DNA of 14,120 nt from an uncultured Streptococcus sp. (GCF_938036805.1 NZ_CALHWC010000173.1:1-14120); one strand, 5' to 3'. Positions 7,527-13,589 are shown, counted from the stretch's first letter. Notes: generated from the letters alone by a model not told the origin. Numbers and translations: made by a program.

Positions 7527-8435
7527 ATGAAATACCTAAAGACTCTCAGCTTCCGAACTAAGGTGTTTGTGGGCTTGCTTCTAGTTTCTTTGGTGGGCTA
7601 TGGTGTTTATGCCTATACCTGGCCCATATATGTCCAATGGCAGGAAGACCATGAGGTATTGATAGTTAAAACAGAGGTGGAGCGCATTGAAACCTTTGGT
7701 TCCCAGAATCGCTATGTTTACTATAAAATGAAGGAACCTATGATTCCAGTTGTTTTTTCCAATCATTTTGTCACAAGTAATGCAAAATTTGTTGGGAGGA
7801 GCGAGAGTAATCTAGTGGAATTAACACTAGATGTTTATGATCTCAATCATTTAGAGAACCTACCAAAGACGATTGATGTAGTCAAACTGATCCAAACCTA
7901 TGACCAAAATTATAGAGTAGATTTTTATTCTACAAGAAATTACACTAATGATGGGAAAGATTATTTAGTTTTTTCTTTGAGGAATAAGCAAAATAGAGAA
8001 GATAAGAAGGAGGTTGCTTTGGATGTAGCTTCTGAACAGATAGTACCAGCTCTACCTACAGATAAAGCAGAATCAAAACGAACCCCTTTTTCGTTCGATT
8101 ATACCAATCTAGATAAGATAGCTACTGAATACGGCTTCATACCCACTTATCATTTAGCCTACAGTAATGATTCAAAAGTGAGAGAGGACGCTGATATAAA
8201 CTTCATTGTGGACTACCCTGAATATTATAAGGCTATGGAGGGAGCCGCTAATATAGTAGTAAGAAAAGGAGCCTATTCCGATCCGGAAGCTATTTTCCAA
8301 GATATGCGCCATTGGTTTGCGCCGGTCGGTCAGGATAAGCTAGATGTTGTTGGGATAGATCCCAAAACAAAGGAAGAGACTCCTCTCAACAGTTACCAAG
8401 AGTATCAGGAATGGTATGAGAAACACATAAAATAG
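7527..8435 (+). CDS. Second membrane-anchored extracytoplasmic protein, paralogue of the preceding one
   Basis: A 302-residue protein with a basic N-terminus and one membrane segment (about 13-30), the remainder predicted outside the cell. The central block IDVVKLIQTYDQNY...NDGKDYLVFSL (116-150) and the C-terminal block EAIFQDMRHWFAPV...SYQEYQEWYE (254-298) match corresponding stretches of the upstream 366-residue protein in order and spacing, although overall identity looks low. No catalytic motif is evident. It starts 54 bases after the upstream stop with Shine-Dalgarno AAAGGAGG (7508-7515). The gap contains no terminator, so both are probably cotranscribed. Function unknown; a surface-exposed immunity role is inferred from duplication, topology and adjacent truncated frames. 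Confidence 0.75.
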   Translation: MKYLKTLSFRTKVFVGLLLVSLVGYGVYAYTWPIYVQWQEDHEVLIVKTEVERIETFGSQNRYVYYKMKEPMIPVVFSNHFVTSNAKFVGRSESNLVELTLDVYDLNHLENLPKTIDVVKLIQTYDQNYRVDFYSTRNYTNDGKDYLVFSLRNKQNREDKKEVALDVASEQIVPALPTDKAESKRTPFSFDYTNLDKIATEYGFIPTYHLAYSNDSKVREDADINFIVDYPEYYKAMEGAANIVVRKGAYSDPEAIFQDMRHWFAPVGQDKLDVVGIDPKTKEETPLNSYQEYQEWYEKHIK

Positions 8436-8542
8436 ATTTGGAAGGACTCCACCAAGGCTTGGAGACTGTCAAAAGTGTGGGCAAGAATGTTTCTGATTTT
8501 TTCAATGGTGGTCTGAAAGCAGCCTCATCCTTGTTTGGATAA
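8436..8542 (+). pseudogene. Truncated C-terminal tail, glycine/hydrophobic type (candidate secreted-effector remnant)
   Basis: In another frame from the preceding gene, an open stretch from 8420 runs to TAA 8540-8542. The non-overlapping part reads LEGLHQGLETVKSVGKNV, then SDFFNGGLKAASSLFG. The amphipathic, Gly/Phe-rich ending (DFF-GG-KAAS-LFG) resembles tails I associate with streptococcal LXG or WXG-type secreted proteins; this is a resemblance, not an identification. There is no start codon with a ribosome-binding site. The stop overlaps the Shine-Dalgarno region of the next gene, 13 bases before its ATG, as in the tail at 6241-6360. Confidence 0.5.
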
Positions 8543-8555
8543 TAGGAGAGAATAA

Positions 8556-9359
8556 ATGGATAAGTTACAAAAAGATATTAATGATGCACTCGATCCAACT
8601 CGAAGATTAAACTTAGTAAAGATAATTTTTGTAGCGCCTTTTTTTTCATTGATGATTATGCTTGGGACATCTTTACCGATAAAACTATTTCGAATGGCTA
8701 GTGAAGCTGGACATGAACTAGTTACGCAATTGACATCAGTTGAAAAAGGTCTCATTCCCCCAGATAGTTTCTTTGGTTTTCTATTCTTGTTTTGTTGGTG
8801 TTATTTTATTTGTTGTTATATCATTACGAAAAGAAATCGCATTAAAGCCTATTTAATGACTCAGATTTTTCAATTATTTTTGCTCGTAATTTTATATTAT
8901 AGTTTGTTTATAGCCGCCTTGTATCTAATCCCTCTAGTAGCAGTTCGTATCGTCTACTGGATTGGTTTTGTCTTATCACTGATTTACCTTATCTATATCC
9001 TTGTTACAAAGCAACGCGCTAGAAAGGATTATTTCTCCTCAGAATATTATAAAAATTTTTTGAATGTGATTTTATTCTTATGGTTGTTGATGTATGGAAT
9101 CAATCTCTTTACTCACGGGCTTAATCATTTCCTAGCGTATCTCTTGCTTGCTTTATTACCTATTGCACCTATTTTACTAGGACTATTTTTGGTATCATTT
9201 TTTAAATCCAATGTAGTAACGCTAGAGAACTTGAATATAGTCAATAAAAATCAAGAGAAATACCGTGAAGAGTATGGCTATACCATCGAGGAATGGTACG
9301 GGAAAAAGTCAAAAATGTATAAGAAATATGTTAAGAAGCAACGAGGCATTAGTAAATAA
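8556..9359 (+). CDS. Six-helix integral membrane protein of unknown function
   Basis: A 267-residue protein with about six membrane segments (22-42, 72-91, 99-124, 130-150, 168-187, 192-216). The 29-residue loop between the first two segments (43-71) is the largest extramembrane loop. The C-terminal tail (217-267) is highly basic and probably cytoplasmic (EEWYGKKSKMYKKYVKKQRG). Phe, Tyr and Leu are very abundant, and the gene is AT-rich like its two upstream neighbours and unlike the core genes. Good Shine-Dalgarno TAGGAGAG (8542-8549). I do not recognise the family; a membrane immunity protein or accessory factor of a secretion module is possible. It is the last gene of the island, ending 19 bases before a terminator. 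Confidence 0.75.
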   Translation: MDKLQKDINDALDPTRRLNLVKIIFVAPFFSLMIMLGTSLPIKLFRMASEAGHELVTQLTSVEKGLIPPDSFFGFLFLFCWCYFICCYIITKRNRIKAYLMTQIFQLFLLVILYYSLFIAALYLIPLVAVRIVYWIGFVLSLIYLIYILVTKQRARKDYFSSEYYKNFLNVILFLWLLMYGINLFTHGLNHFLAYLLLALLPIAPILLGLFLVSFFKSNVVTLENLNIVNKNQEKYREEYGYTIEEWYGKKSKMYKKYVKKQRGISK

Positions 9360-9378
9360 ATATCTATCCGAAAATTTC

Positions 9379-9405
9379 CACCTGATTTGACTTCAGGTGT
9401 TTTTT
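9379..9405 (+). terminator. Terminator of the accessory island
   Basis: Perfect seven-pair stem CACCTGA / TCAGGTG, loop TTTGACT, followed by six T. Confidence 0.92.
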
Positions 9406-9425
9406 CTATGCTCTTCTCAAGCTGA

Positions 9426-9548
9426 TTTGATATTGTAGTATTACATGATGTGAGTAATAAGGCTGCGCTAATGGATTTTAAAGGTGAAGACTATACTCGA
9501 GAGAATCTAACTAGCGATTGTACTGACCTTTTTTCTAACAAAAAGTGA
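9426..9548 (+). pseudogene. Unidentified reading-frame remnant between two terminators
   Basis: After a TGA at 9423, 40 codons remain open to a TGA at 9546-9548, reading FDIVVLHDVSNKAALMDF then KGEDYTRENLTSDCTDLFSN. It looks protein-like but has no start codon with a Shine-Dalgarno (candidates GTG 9451, ATG 9472). The stop runs straight into a terminator, as expected for a genuine gene end. I do not recognise it; a degraded gene is the simplest reading. Confidence 0.35.
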
Positions 9549-9577
9549 GGCTAAGACTTTTTCCTAGCCTTTTTTTT
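9548..9577 (+). terminator. Terminator following the frame remnant
   Basis: Stem AGGCTA / TAGCCT (extendable by one or two pairs with an A-C mismatch), 11-base interior, followed by seven T. Confidence 0.8.
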
Positions 9578-9672
9578 GATGGTGCGGATAAGGGAAAGGC
9601 AGAAAGACTTCTGTGCGGAGGTTTAGTTATATATAGAATTTTTTTAAGATAAGTATTTCTAAATAGTTTTTA

Positions 9673-9701
9673 TTGCATTTGCAACAAAATTCTGTTATAC
9701 T
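9673..9701 (+). promoter_or_regulatory. marR promoter with palindromic operator over the -35 box
   Basis: TTGCAT (9673-9678), a 17-base spacer, then TATACT (9696-9701) with an upstream TG (9693-9694). The perfect inverted repeat TTGCA-TT-TGCAA (9673-9684) covers the -35 hexamer. A dimeric MarR protein bound there would block RNA polymerase, so autorepression is likely. Confidence 0.72.
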
Positions 9702-9720
9702 ATCTTCAGAAGGAGGAGGT

Positions 9721-10170
9721 ATGTCAATTTTACGTGAGATTGGAATCATTGCTCGGGCTTTGGATTCCATCGCTAATATTGAGTTTCGTGACATAGATTT
9801 GGCGCGGGGGCAGTATCTCTATCTGGTGCGGATTGCGGAGAATCCTGGGATTATTCAGGAGGAGCTGTCGGATTTGCTAAAGGTAGATCGCTCGACGGTG
9901 GCTCGGTCGGTCAAGAAGCTAGAAAGTAAAGGTTTACTGGAACAGAGGCCAGCTGCCAATAACCGCAAGAACAAGGAATGGTTTGTTACCGAAAAGGGGG
10001 CAGCACTCTATCCTTTTATCCTAGCGGAAAACGAATATTCGGAGCAGGTTTCGTTGGAAAATTTTTCAGAAACTGAGCGGAAAGAGTTAGAGAAGTTACT
10101 GGTTCGCGTCCGAGAGAATATTACCAAGGACTGGGAGCTGGTCAAAAAAGGTCAGAAAAGAAATTATTGA
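9721..10170 (+). CDS. MarR-family transcriptional regulator
   Basis: A 149-residue dimeric winged-helix repressor. Residues 1-40 form the N-terminal dimer helices, 45-75 the helix-turn-helix (IQEELSDLLKVDRSTVARSVKKLESKGLL), 76-93 the beta wing (RPAANNRKNKEWFVTEKG, with the expected basic tip), and 105-145 the C-terminal dimer helices. A frame extension to a TTG at 9673 would translate the operator and promoter; the ATG at 9721 with AGGAGGAGG at 9711-9719 is the real start. The next gene begins 8 bases after the stop, so this is a two-gene operon. The palindrome in the promoter suggests autoregulation; the inducing ligand is unknown. Confidence 0.92.
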   Translation: MSILREIGIIARALDSIANIEFRDIDLARGQYLYLVRIAENPGIIQEELSDLLKVDRSTVARSVKKLESKGLLEQRPAANNRKNKEWFVTEKGAALYPFILAENEYSEQVSLENFSETERKELEKLLVRVRENITKDWELVKKGQKRNY

Positions 10171-10178
10171 GGTAGAAC

Positions 10179-10886
10179 ATGAAAATTACAGTTGAAAATG
10201 AATTTTGGGCTTTATTTCCAGAAGCGCAGATTAGTGTTTTAGTGGTCAAGGGACTGGATAATAGAGTGGATGAAAGTAAGGATCCATATTTCAAATCCCT
10301 GCTGGACAAGGGCGCAAAGCGAGCAGCAGACTTTATTCCAGATGAGAACTTCACTCAGAACGATGTCATTCAGGAGTGGCGGCAAGCTTTCAGCCAATTC
10401 AAGACCAAAAAAGGAGCGCGTTCCTCTATCGAAGCCCTACTCAAGCGGGTCAGTCAAGGACGGGAATTCAACCCAATCAATCCTTTAGTCGATATTTATA
10501 ATAGTGTTTCCCTCTCTTATGCTGTTCCTTGTGGCGGTGAGGATTTGGACAAGATTGTCGGCGGTCTTTATCTAGGAAAAGCCAAGGGCGGCGAAGCATT
10601 TTTCCCACTAGGAGCTGAGACTGATGCACCAGCTTTACCGGAAGAAATCATCTACTCTGATGAAGAGGGAGCAGTCTGCCGTTGTCTTAACTGGCGAGAA
10701 GCGCAACGAACCATGCTGACAGAAGAGACCAAGGACGCCATATTGGTTATCGAGGCCATCAATGGAGAGCAGGCAGCGCGTGCTCAAGCAGCTATGACAG
10801 AACTACAGACTCTGATTGAGGACTATTTTGGGGTTAAGGGTGATATTACCCACCTGACAGCTGAAAATCCCAGCTTGGAAGTCTAA
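10179..10886 (+). CDS. Free-standing B3/B4 (PheRS-beta editing-like) domain protein
   Basis: A 235-residue cytoplasmic protein consisting of one B3/B4 domain, the fold that hydrolyses mischarged Tyr-tRNA(Phe) in the beta subunit of phenylalanyl-tRNA synthetase. Family signatures include FKSLLDKGAKRAADF near 38, WRQAFSQF followed by ARSSIEALLKR near 67-90, NPLVDIYNSVSLSYAVPCGGED near 100-121, and the late DAILVIEAING near 188. No synthetase or anticodon-binding parts are present. The family (COG3382) is widespread as stand-alone proteins; trans-editing or binding of another small ligand has been suggested, and the true activity is uncertain. It is coupled to the MarR gene and ends at a very strong terminator. 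Confidence 0.87.
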   Translation: MKITVENEFWALFPEAQISVLVVKGLDNRVDESKDPYFKSLLDKGAKRAADFIPDENFTQNDVIQEWRQAFSQFKTKKGARSSIEALLKRVSQGREFNPINPLVDIYNSVSLSYAVPCGGEDLDKIVGGLYLGKAKGGEAFFPLGAETDAPALPEEIIYSDEEGAVCRCLNWREAQRTMLTEETKDAILVIEAINGEQAARAQAAMTELQTLIEDYFGVKGDITHLTAENPSLEV

Positions 10887-10896
10887 AAATAAAAAT

Positions 10897-10933
10897 ATCT
10901 GGATCAGAAATATCTGGTCCAGATGTTTTTTTT
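10897..10933. terminator. Strong terminator between convergent genes, probably bidirectional
   Basis: Twelve-pair stem ATCTGGATCAGA / TCTGGTCCAGAT (one G-T pair), loop AATA, followed by G and eight T on the plus strand. The A-rich run at 10884-10896 gives a T-rich tract on the minus strand, so it can also end the minus-strand gtrA-like transcript, whose stop is at 10958. Confidence 0.93.
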
Positions 10934-10957
10934 GGGGGGAAATAGGCTGCTCTATTC

Positions 10958-11404
10958 TTATCTTGCCTTATTTTTAAAGACAAAAATCTTGCTGAAGACA
11001 TAGTTGAGAACGATAATCAGCACTTGAGCAATCAAAGTTTCAATGGTGTTGACCATCTTAATATCGTTGTGGACAAATTGCCCGATAATCTGCGGGAAGC
11101 TAGTGACAAAGATAAAGGTTAGCAGTAAATTTAAGCCCATAGTAGCCAGGCGGGCTGTGAAAAATTTGACCAATCGCACTGGCCAGCCCTGTCTCTTTTG
11201 CTTGAAAACGATGGTATCGTTGGTCACAAAGGCAAAGAGAATGCCCAGAATATCACCTATTATCGTGGCCAGTAGTTCGTTTCCCGTTAATTCATAGCAG
11301 AGCATCCGACTGACGACGGATACGACAGTGGTTGCCACACCAAAGAAGAGGTAGGATAGGACTTCATTGTCAAAGAATTTTTTAATCAAAGTTTTCATAA
11401 GCAT
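10958..11404 (-). CDS. GtrA-family membrane protein
   Basis: A 148-residue protein with four membrane helices (about 15-36, 43-65, 83-104, 120-143). GtrA features: the N-terminal YLFFGVATTVVSVVSR and, in loop 2-3, the F-x-x-N-D-x-x-x-F motif (FVTNDTIVFKQK, 59-70), repeated near the end as NYVFSKIFVFK. The family takes part in flipping or handling undecaprenyl-linked sugars for cell-surface glycosylation; the partner glycosyltransferase is not nearby. Two possible starts exist, ATG at 11404 or ATG at 11398; neither has a clear Shine-Dalgarno. It converges with the B3/B4 gene and diverges from queT, with both promoters packed into roughly 80 bases. Confidence 0.9.
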   Translation of the reverse strand: MLMKTLIKKFFDNEVLSYLFFGVATTVVSVVSRMLCYELTGNELLATIIGDILGILFAFVTNDTIVFKQKRQGWPVRLVKFFTARLATMGLNLLLTFIFVTSFPQIIGQFVHNDIKMVNTIETLIAQVLIIVLNYVFSKIFVFKNKAR

Positions 11405-11428
11405 AGTCTATCACATTTCTAGGATTTA

Positions 11429-11437
11429 TGCTATACT
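11429..11437 (+). promoter_or_regulatory. Extended -10 promoter of the preQ1-II / queT transcript
   Basis: TGCTATACT (TGN plus TATACT) lies about 49 bases before the riboswitch P2 stem. No good -35 is visible. The distance fits a leader that includes a P1-like 5' segment. Confidence 0.7.
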
Positions 11438-11485
11438 AGTGAGGTTGTCGATTTGAAGGAGATAACTTTTCCGTCTGAGGCAACC

Positions 11486-11544
11486 CTTGGCGCTTAACTT
11501 CTTTCGCCAAGCATATTACACGCGCTCATGCGCTAAAGGAGAAA
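11486..11544 (+). ncRNA. preQ1-II riboswitch (translational, controls queT)
   Basis: The leader matches the class II preQ1 fold of Streptococcaceae. P2 is CTTGGCG (11486-11492) with CGCCAAG (11505-11511). It is followed by the conserved linker CATATTACACG. The extra hairpin P4 is GCGC-TCAT-GCGC (11522-11533). The P3 pseudoknot joins CTTCTTT (11498-11504) to AAAGGAG (11535-11541), seven pairs with one wobble. That second strand is the Shine-Dalgarno of queT, 5 bases before the ATG, so bound preQ1 hides the ribosome-binding site and shuts off translation. Confidence 0.96.
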
Positions 11545-11546
11545 AC

Positions 11547-12062
11547 ATGAAACAAGAAAACTTATCAGTTCGTGATTTGACACACATTGCCATCGTTGCT
11601 GCCATTTATGTAGCCCTAACCATCACGCCTCCCTTAAATGCGATTAGTTACGGTGCTTACCAGTTCAGAATTTCTGAAATGATGAACTTTATGGCCTTTT
11701 ACAACCGGAAATACATTCTGGGAGTGACCATTGGCTGTATGATTGCCAATCTCTATAGCTTTGGAATCATTGATGTCTTTGTCGGTGGCTGGTCGACTCT
11801 AGTCTTCCTATCATTAGGTGTCTACCTTTTCAGTCGCTATAAGAATCAGTACCTGATTAAAGATTTGCTTCGTTTGGATCATTTCTATTTTGCCATTTTC
11901 TTCTCTATTTCGATGGTGACGATTGCGGCAGAGTTGTATTTCTTACAGGGCTTGCCCTTCTTTCTGACTTGGTTTACAACAGCTATTGGAGAATTTGCTT
12001 CCTTGATAGTTGGAGCTATGATTATTAACCTTATTGCTAGACACCTTGATTTGACGAGATAA
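11547..12062 (+). CDS. queT: QueT-type queuosine precursor (preQ1) transporter
   Basis: A 171-residue membrane protein with about five or six helices (12-31, 56-74, 79-96, 112-133, 137-166), the substrate-binding S component of an ECF-type importer; it uses the shared EcfAAT module encoded elsewhere. Family landmarks are the short N-terminus before LTHIAIVAAIYVALT, FRISEMMNF at 40-48 and SFGIIDVFVGGWSTL at 71-85. The upstream open frame reaching TTG 11487 is only riboswitch RNA; the ATG at 11547 with AAAGGAG is the start. Feedback control by the preQ1-II riboswitch fits uptake of the queuosine precursor. Confidence 0.95.
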   Translation: MKQENLSVRDLTHIAIVAAIYVALTITPPLNAISYGAYQFRISEMMNFMAFYNRKYILGVTIGCMIANLYSFGIIDVFVGGWSTLVFLSLGVYLFSRYKNQYLIKDLLRLDHFYFAIFFSISMVTIAAELYFLQGLPFFLTWFTTAIGEFASLIVGAMIINLIARHLDLTR

Positions 12063-12070
12063 GACAGGAA

Positions 12071-12100
12071 GAGAGGCTGGGACAAAAGTCCTAGCCTCTC
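12071..12100 (+). terminator. queT terminator hairpin, first hairpin of a larger repeat
   Basis: Thirteen-pair stem GAGAGGCTGGGAC / GTCCTAGCCTCTC (one wobble), loop AAAA, 9 bases after the queT stop. The following tract AATTATCTTTGT is only moderately T-rich. It doubles as the left end of the repeat element at 12071-12243. Confidence 0.75.
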
Positions 12101-12243
12101 AATTATCTTTGTATTGTCGGGAAAGACGCAGTGGTTGAGTGGGATCTACTACGCTGATTTCATCAGCTTTTACAGCCCTACTCAACTGTGCGGAGGTGGG
12201 ACGACGAAATCGAATTCTAACGAATTACCGATTTCTGTCCCAC
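12071..12243. repeat. Structured intergenic repeat element with three consecutive hairpins
   Basis: Three hairpins stand in a row. The first is 12071-12100. The second, 12127-12192, has outer CGCA/TGCG, then GTTGAGT/ACTCAAC, then apical GCTGAT-TTC-ATCAGC. The third, 12196-12243, has GTGGGAC/GTCCCAC outside, GAAATCG/CGATTTC inside, and apical AATTC-TAAC-GAATT. I recall near-identical text between genes of oral streptococci, so it is probably a dispersed repeat. No frame is coding. Whether it acts as a processed RNA, an mRNA-end element or a non-autonomous mobile element cannot be told. Confidence 0.75.
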
Positions 12244-12356
12244 TCTCTTTTCTCTCCTTTTATTTTTTAGGAATAATTGGAAACAAATAGAGGAAGATTT
12301 TGTGTATTTGTGATAAAATGTCCACACCTTATTCAGCAGTCTTAATTTTATATACA

Positions 12357-12380
12357 GAGCGAGTCTCGACTCGCTCTTTT
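12357..12380 (+). terminator. Isolated terminator hairpin, possible 3' end of a small RNA
   Basis: Eight-pair stem GAGCGAGT / ACTCGCTC, loop CTCG, followed by TTTT. No gene ends just upstream. A weak promoter-like TGTGATAAAAT lies at about 12309-12319, which would give an RNA of roughly 55 nucleotides. Confidence 0.65.
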
Positions 12381-12638
12381 AAATATCAGAAATACATATG
12401 ACTTTGAATAACTCGCTTCAACTCATCATTTTATGGGTAATTTAAAAAATATATTTTGCAATGATTGTTTCATGCCTAATTAGGTAAATTAGCCATTCTT
12501 CGAGCGGTCGTATTTATATTTTCATCGTTTGAGGGAAGATCTTACCGTTTGCAAATTGATGGTTAAGTCGATATATTTTTCCTTCTCAAGTATTTTCCAA
12601 ATCATTTAAACTTTTTAAAGATAAGAACCACTTTCTAA

Positions 12639-12680
12639 TTAATCAAAGACTACTTCAAATTTTTCAACTCTTGATAACAT
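12639..12680 (-). other. Thirteen-codon minus-strand frame with strong Shine-Dalgarno
   Basis: On the minus strand GGAGG (12692-12688) is followed after 7 bases by ATG and a frame MLSRVEKFEVVFD ending in TAA. The ribosome-binding site is as good as any in the window, but the peptide is tiny. It could be a leader peptide or the 5' stub of a broken gene. No homologue is recognised. Confidence 0.3.
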
Positions 12681-12773
12681 GAGAAAACCTCCGTAAAATG
12701 ATTCAATTTATCATAACAAAAAATACCGAAAAAACACCATATTATATTGGTATGCGTCTGGTGTTGGATGAAA

Positions 12774-12802
12774 TTGACTTTCGAAAACATTAACTATATA
12801 AT
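12774..12802 (+). promoter_or_regulatory. Near-consensus sigma-A promoter of the nucleotidyltransferase gene
   Basis: TTGACT (12774-12779), exactly 17 bases, then TATAAT (12797-12802). This is the strongest -35/-10 pair in the window. An inverted repeat AACACCA / TGGTGTT lies 9-40 bases upstream of the -35 and might be an operator. Confidence 0.88.
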
Positions 12803-12833
12803 GTCTGTAAACAAGAAATAATGAGGTAACGAT

Positions 12834-13589
12834 ATGAATAAAACAGAATTACTGTTACAAAGACTAGATGATATTGGTCAGTCTCTAAAAGATTCTAGAC
12901 AAGCACTAGCTTTGCTGGCACTTGGTTCTTGCGGAGCAGAAAGAGAACGATTGGATCAGTACTCAGATTTGGACTTCTTTGTTATTGTAAAAGATGGCTA
13001 CAAGCATGCCTATATCCAGGACCTAACCTGGTTAAGTAAGCTAGAACCAATTGCATTTCACTACCAAAATACAGTGGATGGACATAAAGTTCTATTTGAA
13101 GATGATGTTTTTTGTGAATTTGCTGTCTTTGAAGCTCATGAACTAGTAAACATTCCCTTCGCTGAAGGCAAGATTATCTGGAAGGAGGTCGGTTTTGATG
13201 GAACAATCTGCCAACCACAAAGATTGCCATCAAAAGAAAATAGAGACCGTGAATGGCTGTTGGGAGAAATTTTATGCAATCTCTATATAGGACTAGGTCG
13301 CTATCAGAGAGGCGAAAAATTGGCTGCTTATGATTTCATCCAAAACAGATCCGTCAAGCTTTGGACCGAACTAATCAATTTGGAAAAAACTTCTAAATCT
13401 AATTTTATAGATATTTTTAACAGCAACAGGCGATTTGAAAAAGGTTATCCAAATGAGGCCAAACAATTACCCTACTTTTTGCAAGGTTACGAACGAATCT
13501 CTGAATCTGCTCAGGCACTCCTAGAATATCTTGATAAACACTATCCTCTTAACGCATTTATAAAAGAAAAAATTCGCAATTTATTATAA
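12834..13589 (+). CDS. Nucleotidyltransferase-domain protein, lincosamide nucleotidyltransferase-like
   Basis: A 251-residue cytoplasmic protein of the Pol-beta nucleotidyltransferase superfamily. The signature is GS at 31-32 followed by DLD at 45-47 (LGSCGAERERLDQYSDLDFF), the GS-x(n)-DxD metal-binding motif; Glu95 (FCEFAVFE) is a candidate third acidic residue. The layout (N-terminal transferase of about 110 residues, helical C-terminal half) resembles Lnu(B)/Lnu(F)-type lincosamide nucleotidyltransferases and other aminoglycoside/lincosamide-modifying relatives. Identity to a true resistance enzyme is not established, so no symbol is given. It stands alone behind a near-consensus promoter, with Shine-Dalgarno GAGGT at 12823-12827, flanked by repeats and decayed sequence, which suggests acquisition. 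Confidence 0.8.
   Translation: MNKTELLLQRLDDIGQSLKDSRQALALLALGSCGAERERLDQYSDLDFFVIVKDGYKHAYIQDLTWLSKLEPIAFHYQNTVDGHKVLFEDDVFCEFAVFEAHELVNIPFAEGKIIWKEVGFDGTICQPQRLPSKENRDREWLLGEILCNLYIGLGRYQRGEKLAAYDFIQNRSVKLWTELINLEKTSKSNFIDIFNSNRRFEKGYPNEAKQLPYFLQGYERISESAQALLEYLDKHYPLNAFIKEKIRNLL

Larger units (their letters stand above)
12244..12833. other. Long AT-rich intergenic region (about 590 bases) without a supportable long gene
   Basis: Contents: a hairpin terminator at 12357-12380 with a possible promoter before it; several degenerate minus-strand fragments (for example a 27-codon frame at 12522-12605 lacking a Shine-Dalgarno); a 13-codon minus-strand frame with an excellent Shine-Dalgarno at 12639-12680; an inverted repeat AACACCA / TGGTGTT (12733-12739, 12759-12765); and the promoter of the next gene. 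The density of stops and short protein-like bits suggests decayed genes. Confidence 0.6.

Noticed and set aside
9673..9720. N-terminal extension of the MarR frame from a TTG
   Set aside because: It would translate the operator and promoter; ATG 9721 has a perfect Shine-Dalgarno and gives the family length.
11487..11546. N-terminal extension of QueT from a TTG
   Set aside because: This stretch is the preQ1-II riboswitch RNA; the ATG at 11547 follows its Shine-Dalgarno.
12071..12243. CRISPR-like or phage attachment reading of the repeats
   Set aside because: The structure is three different hairpins, not direct repeats with spacers, and no integrase or tRNA gene is present.
12477..12486. CCTAATTAGG palindrome
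   Set aside because: A 10-base palindrome in AT-rich DNA is expected by chance and no promoter is near.
12522..12605. 27-codon minus-strand frame beginning MIWKILEKEK
   Set aside because: No Shine-Dalgarno and no recognised similarity; more likely chance or decay.
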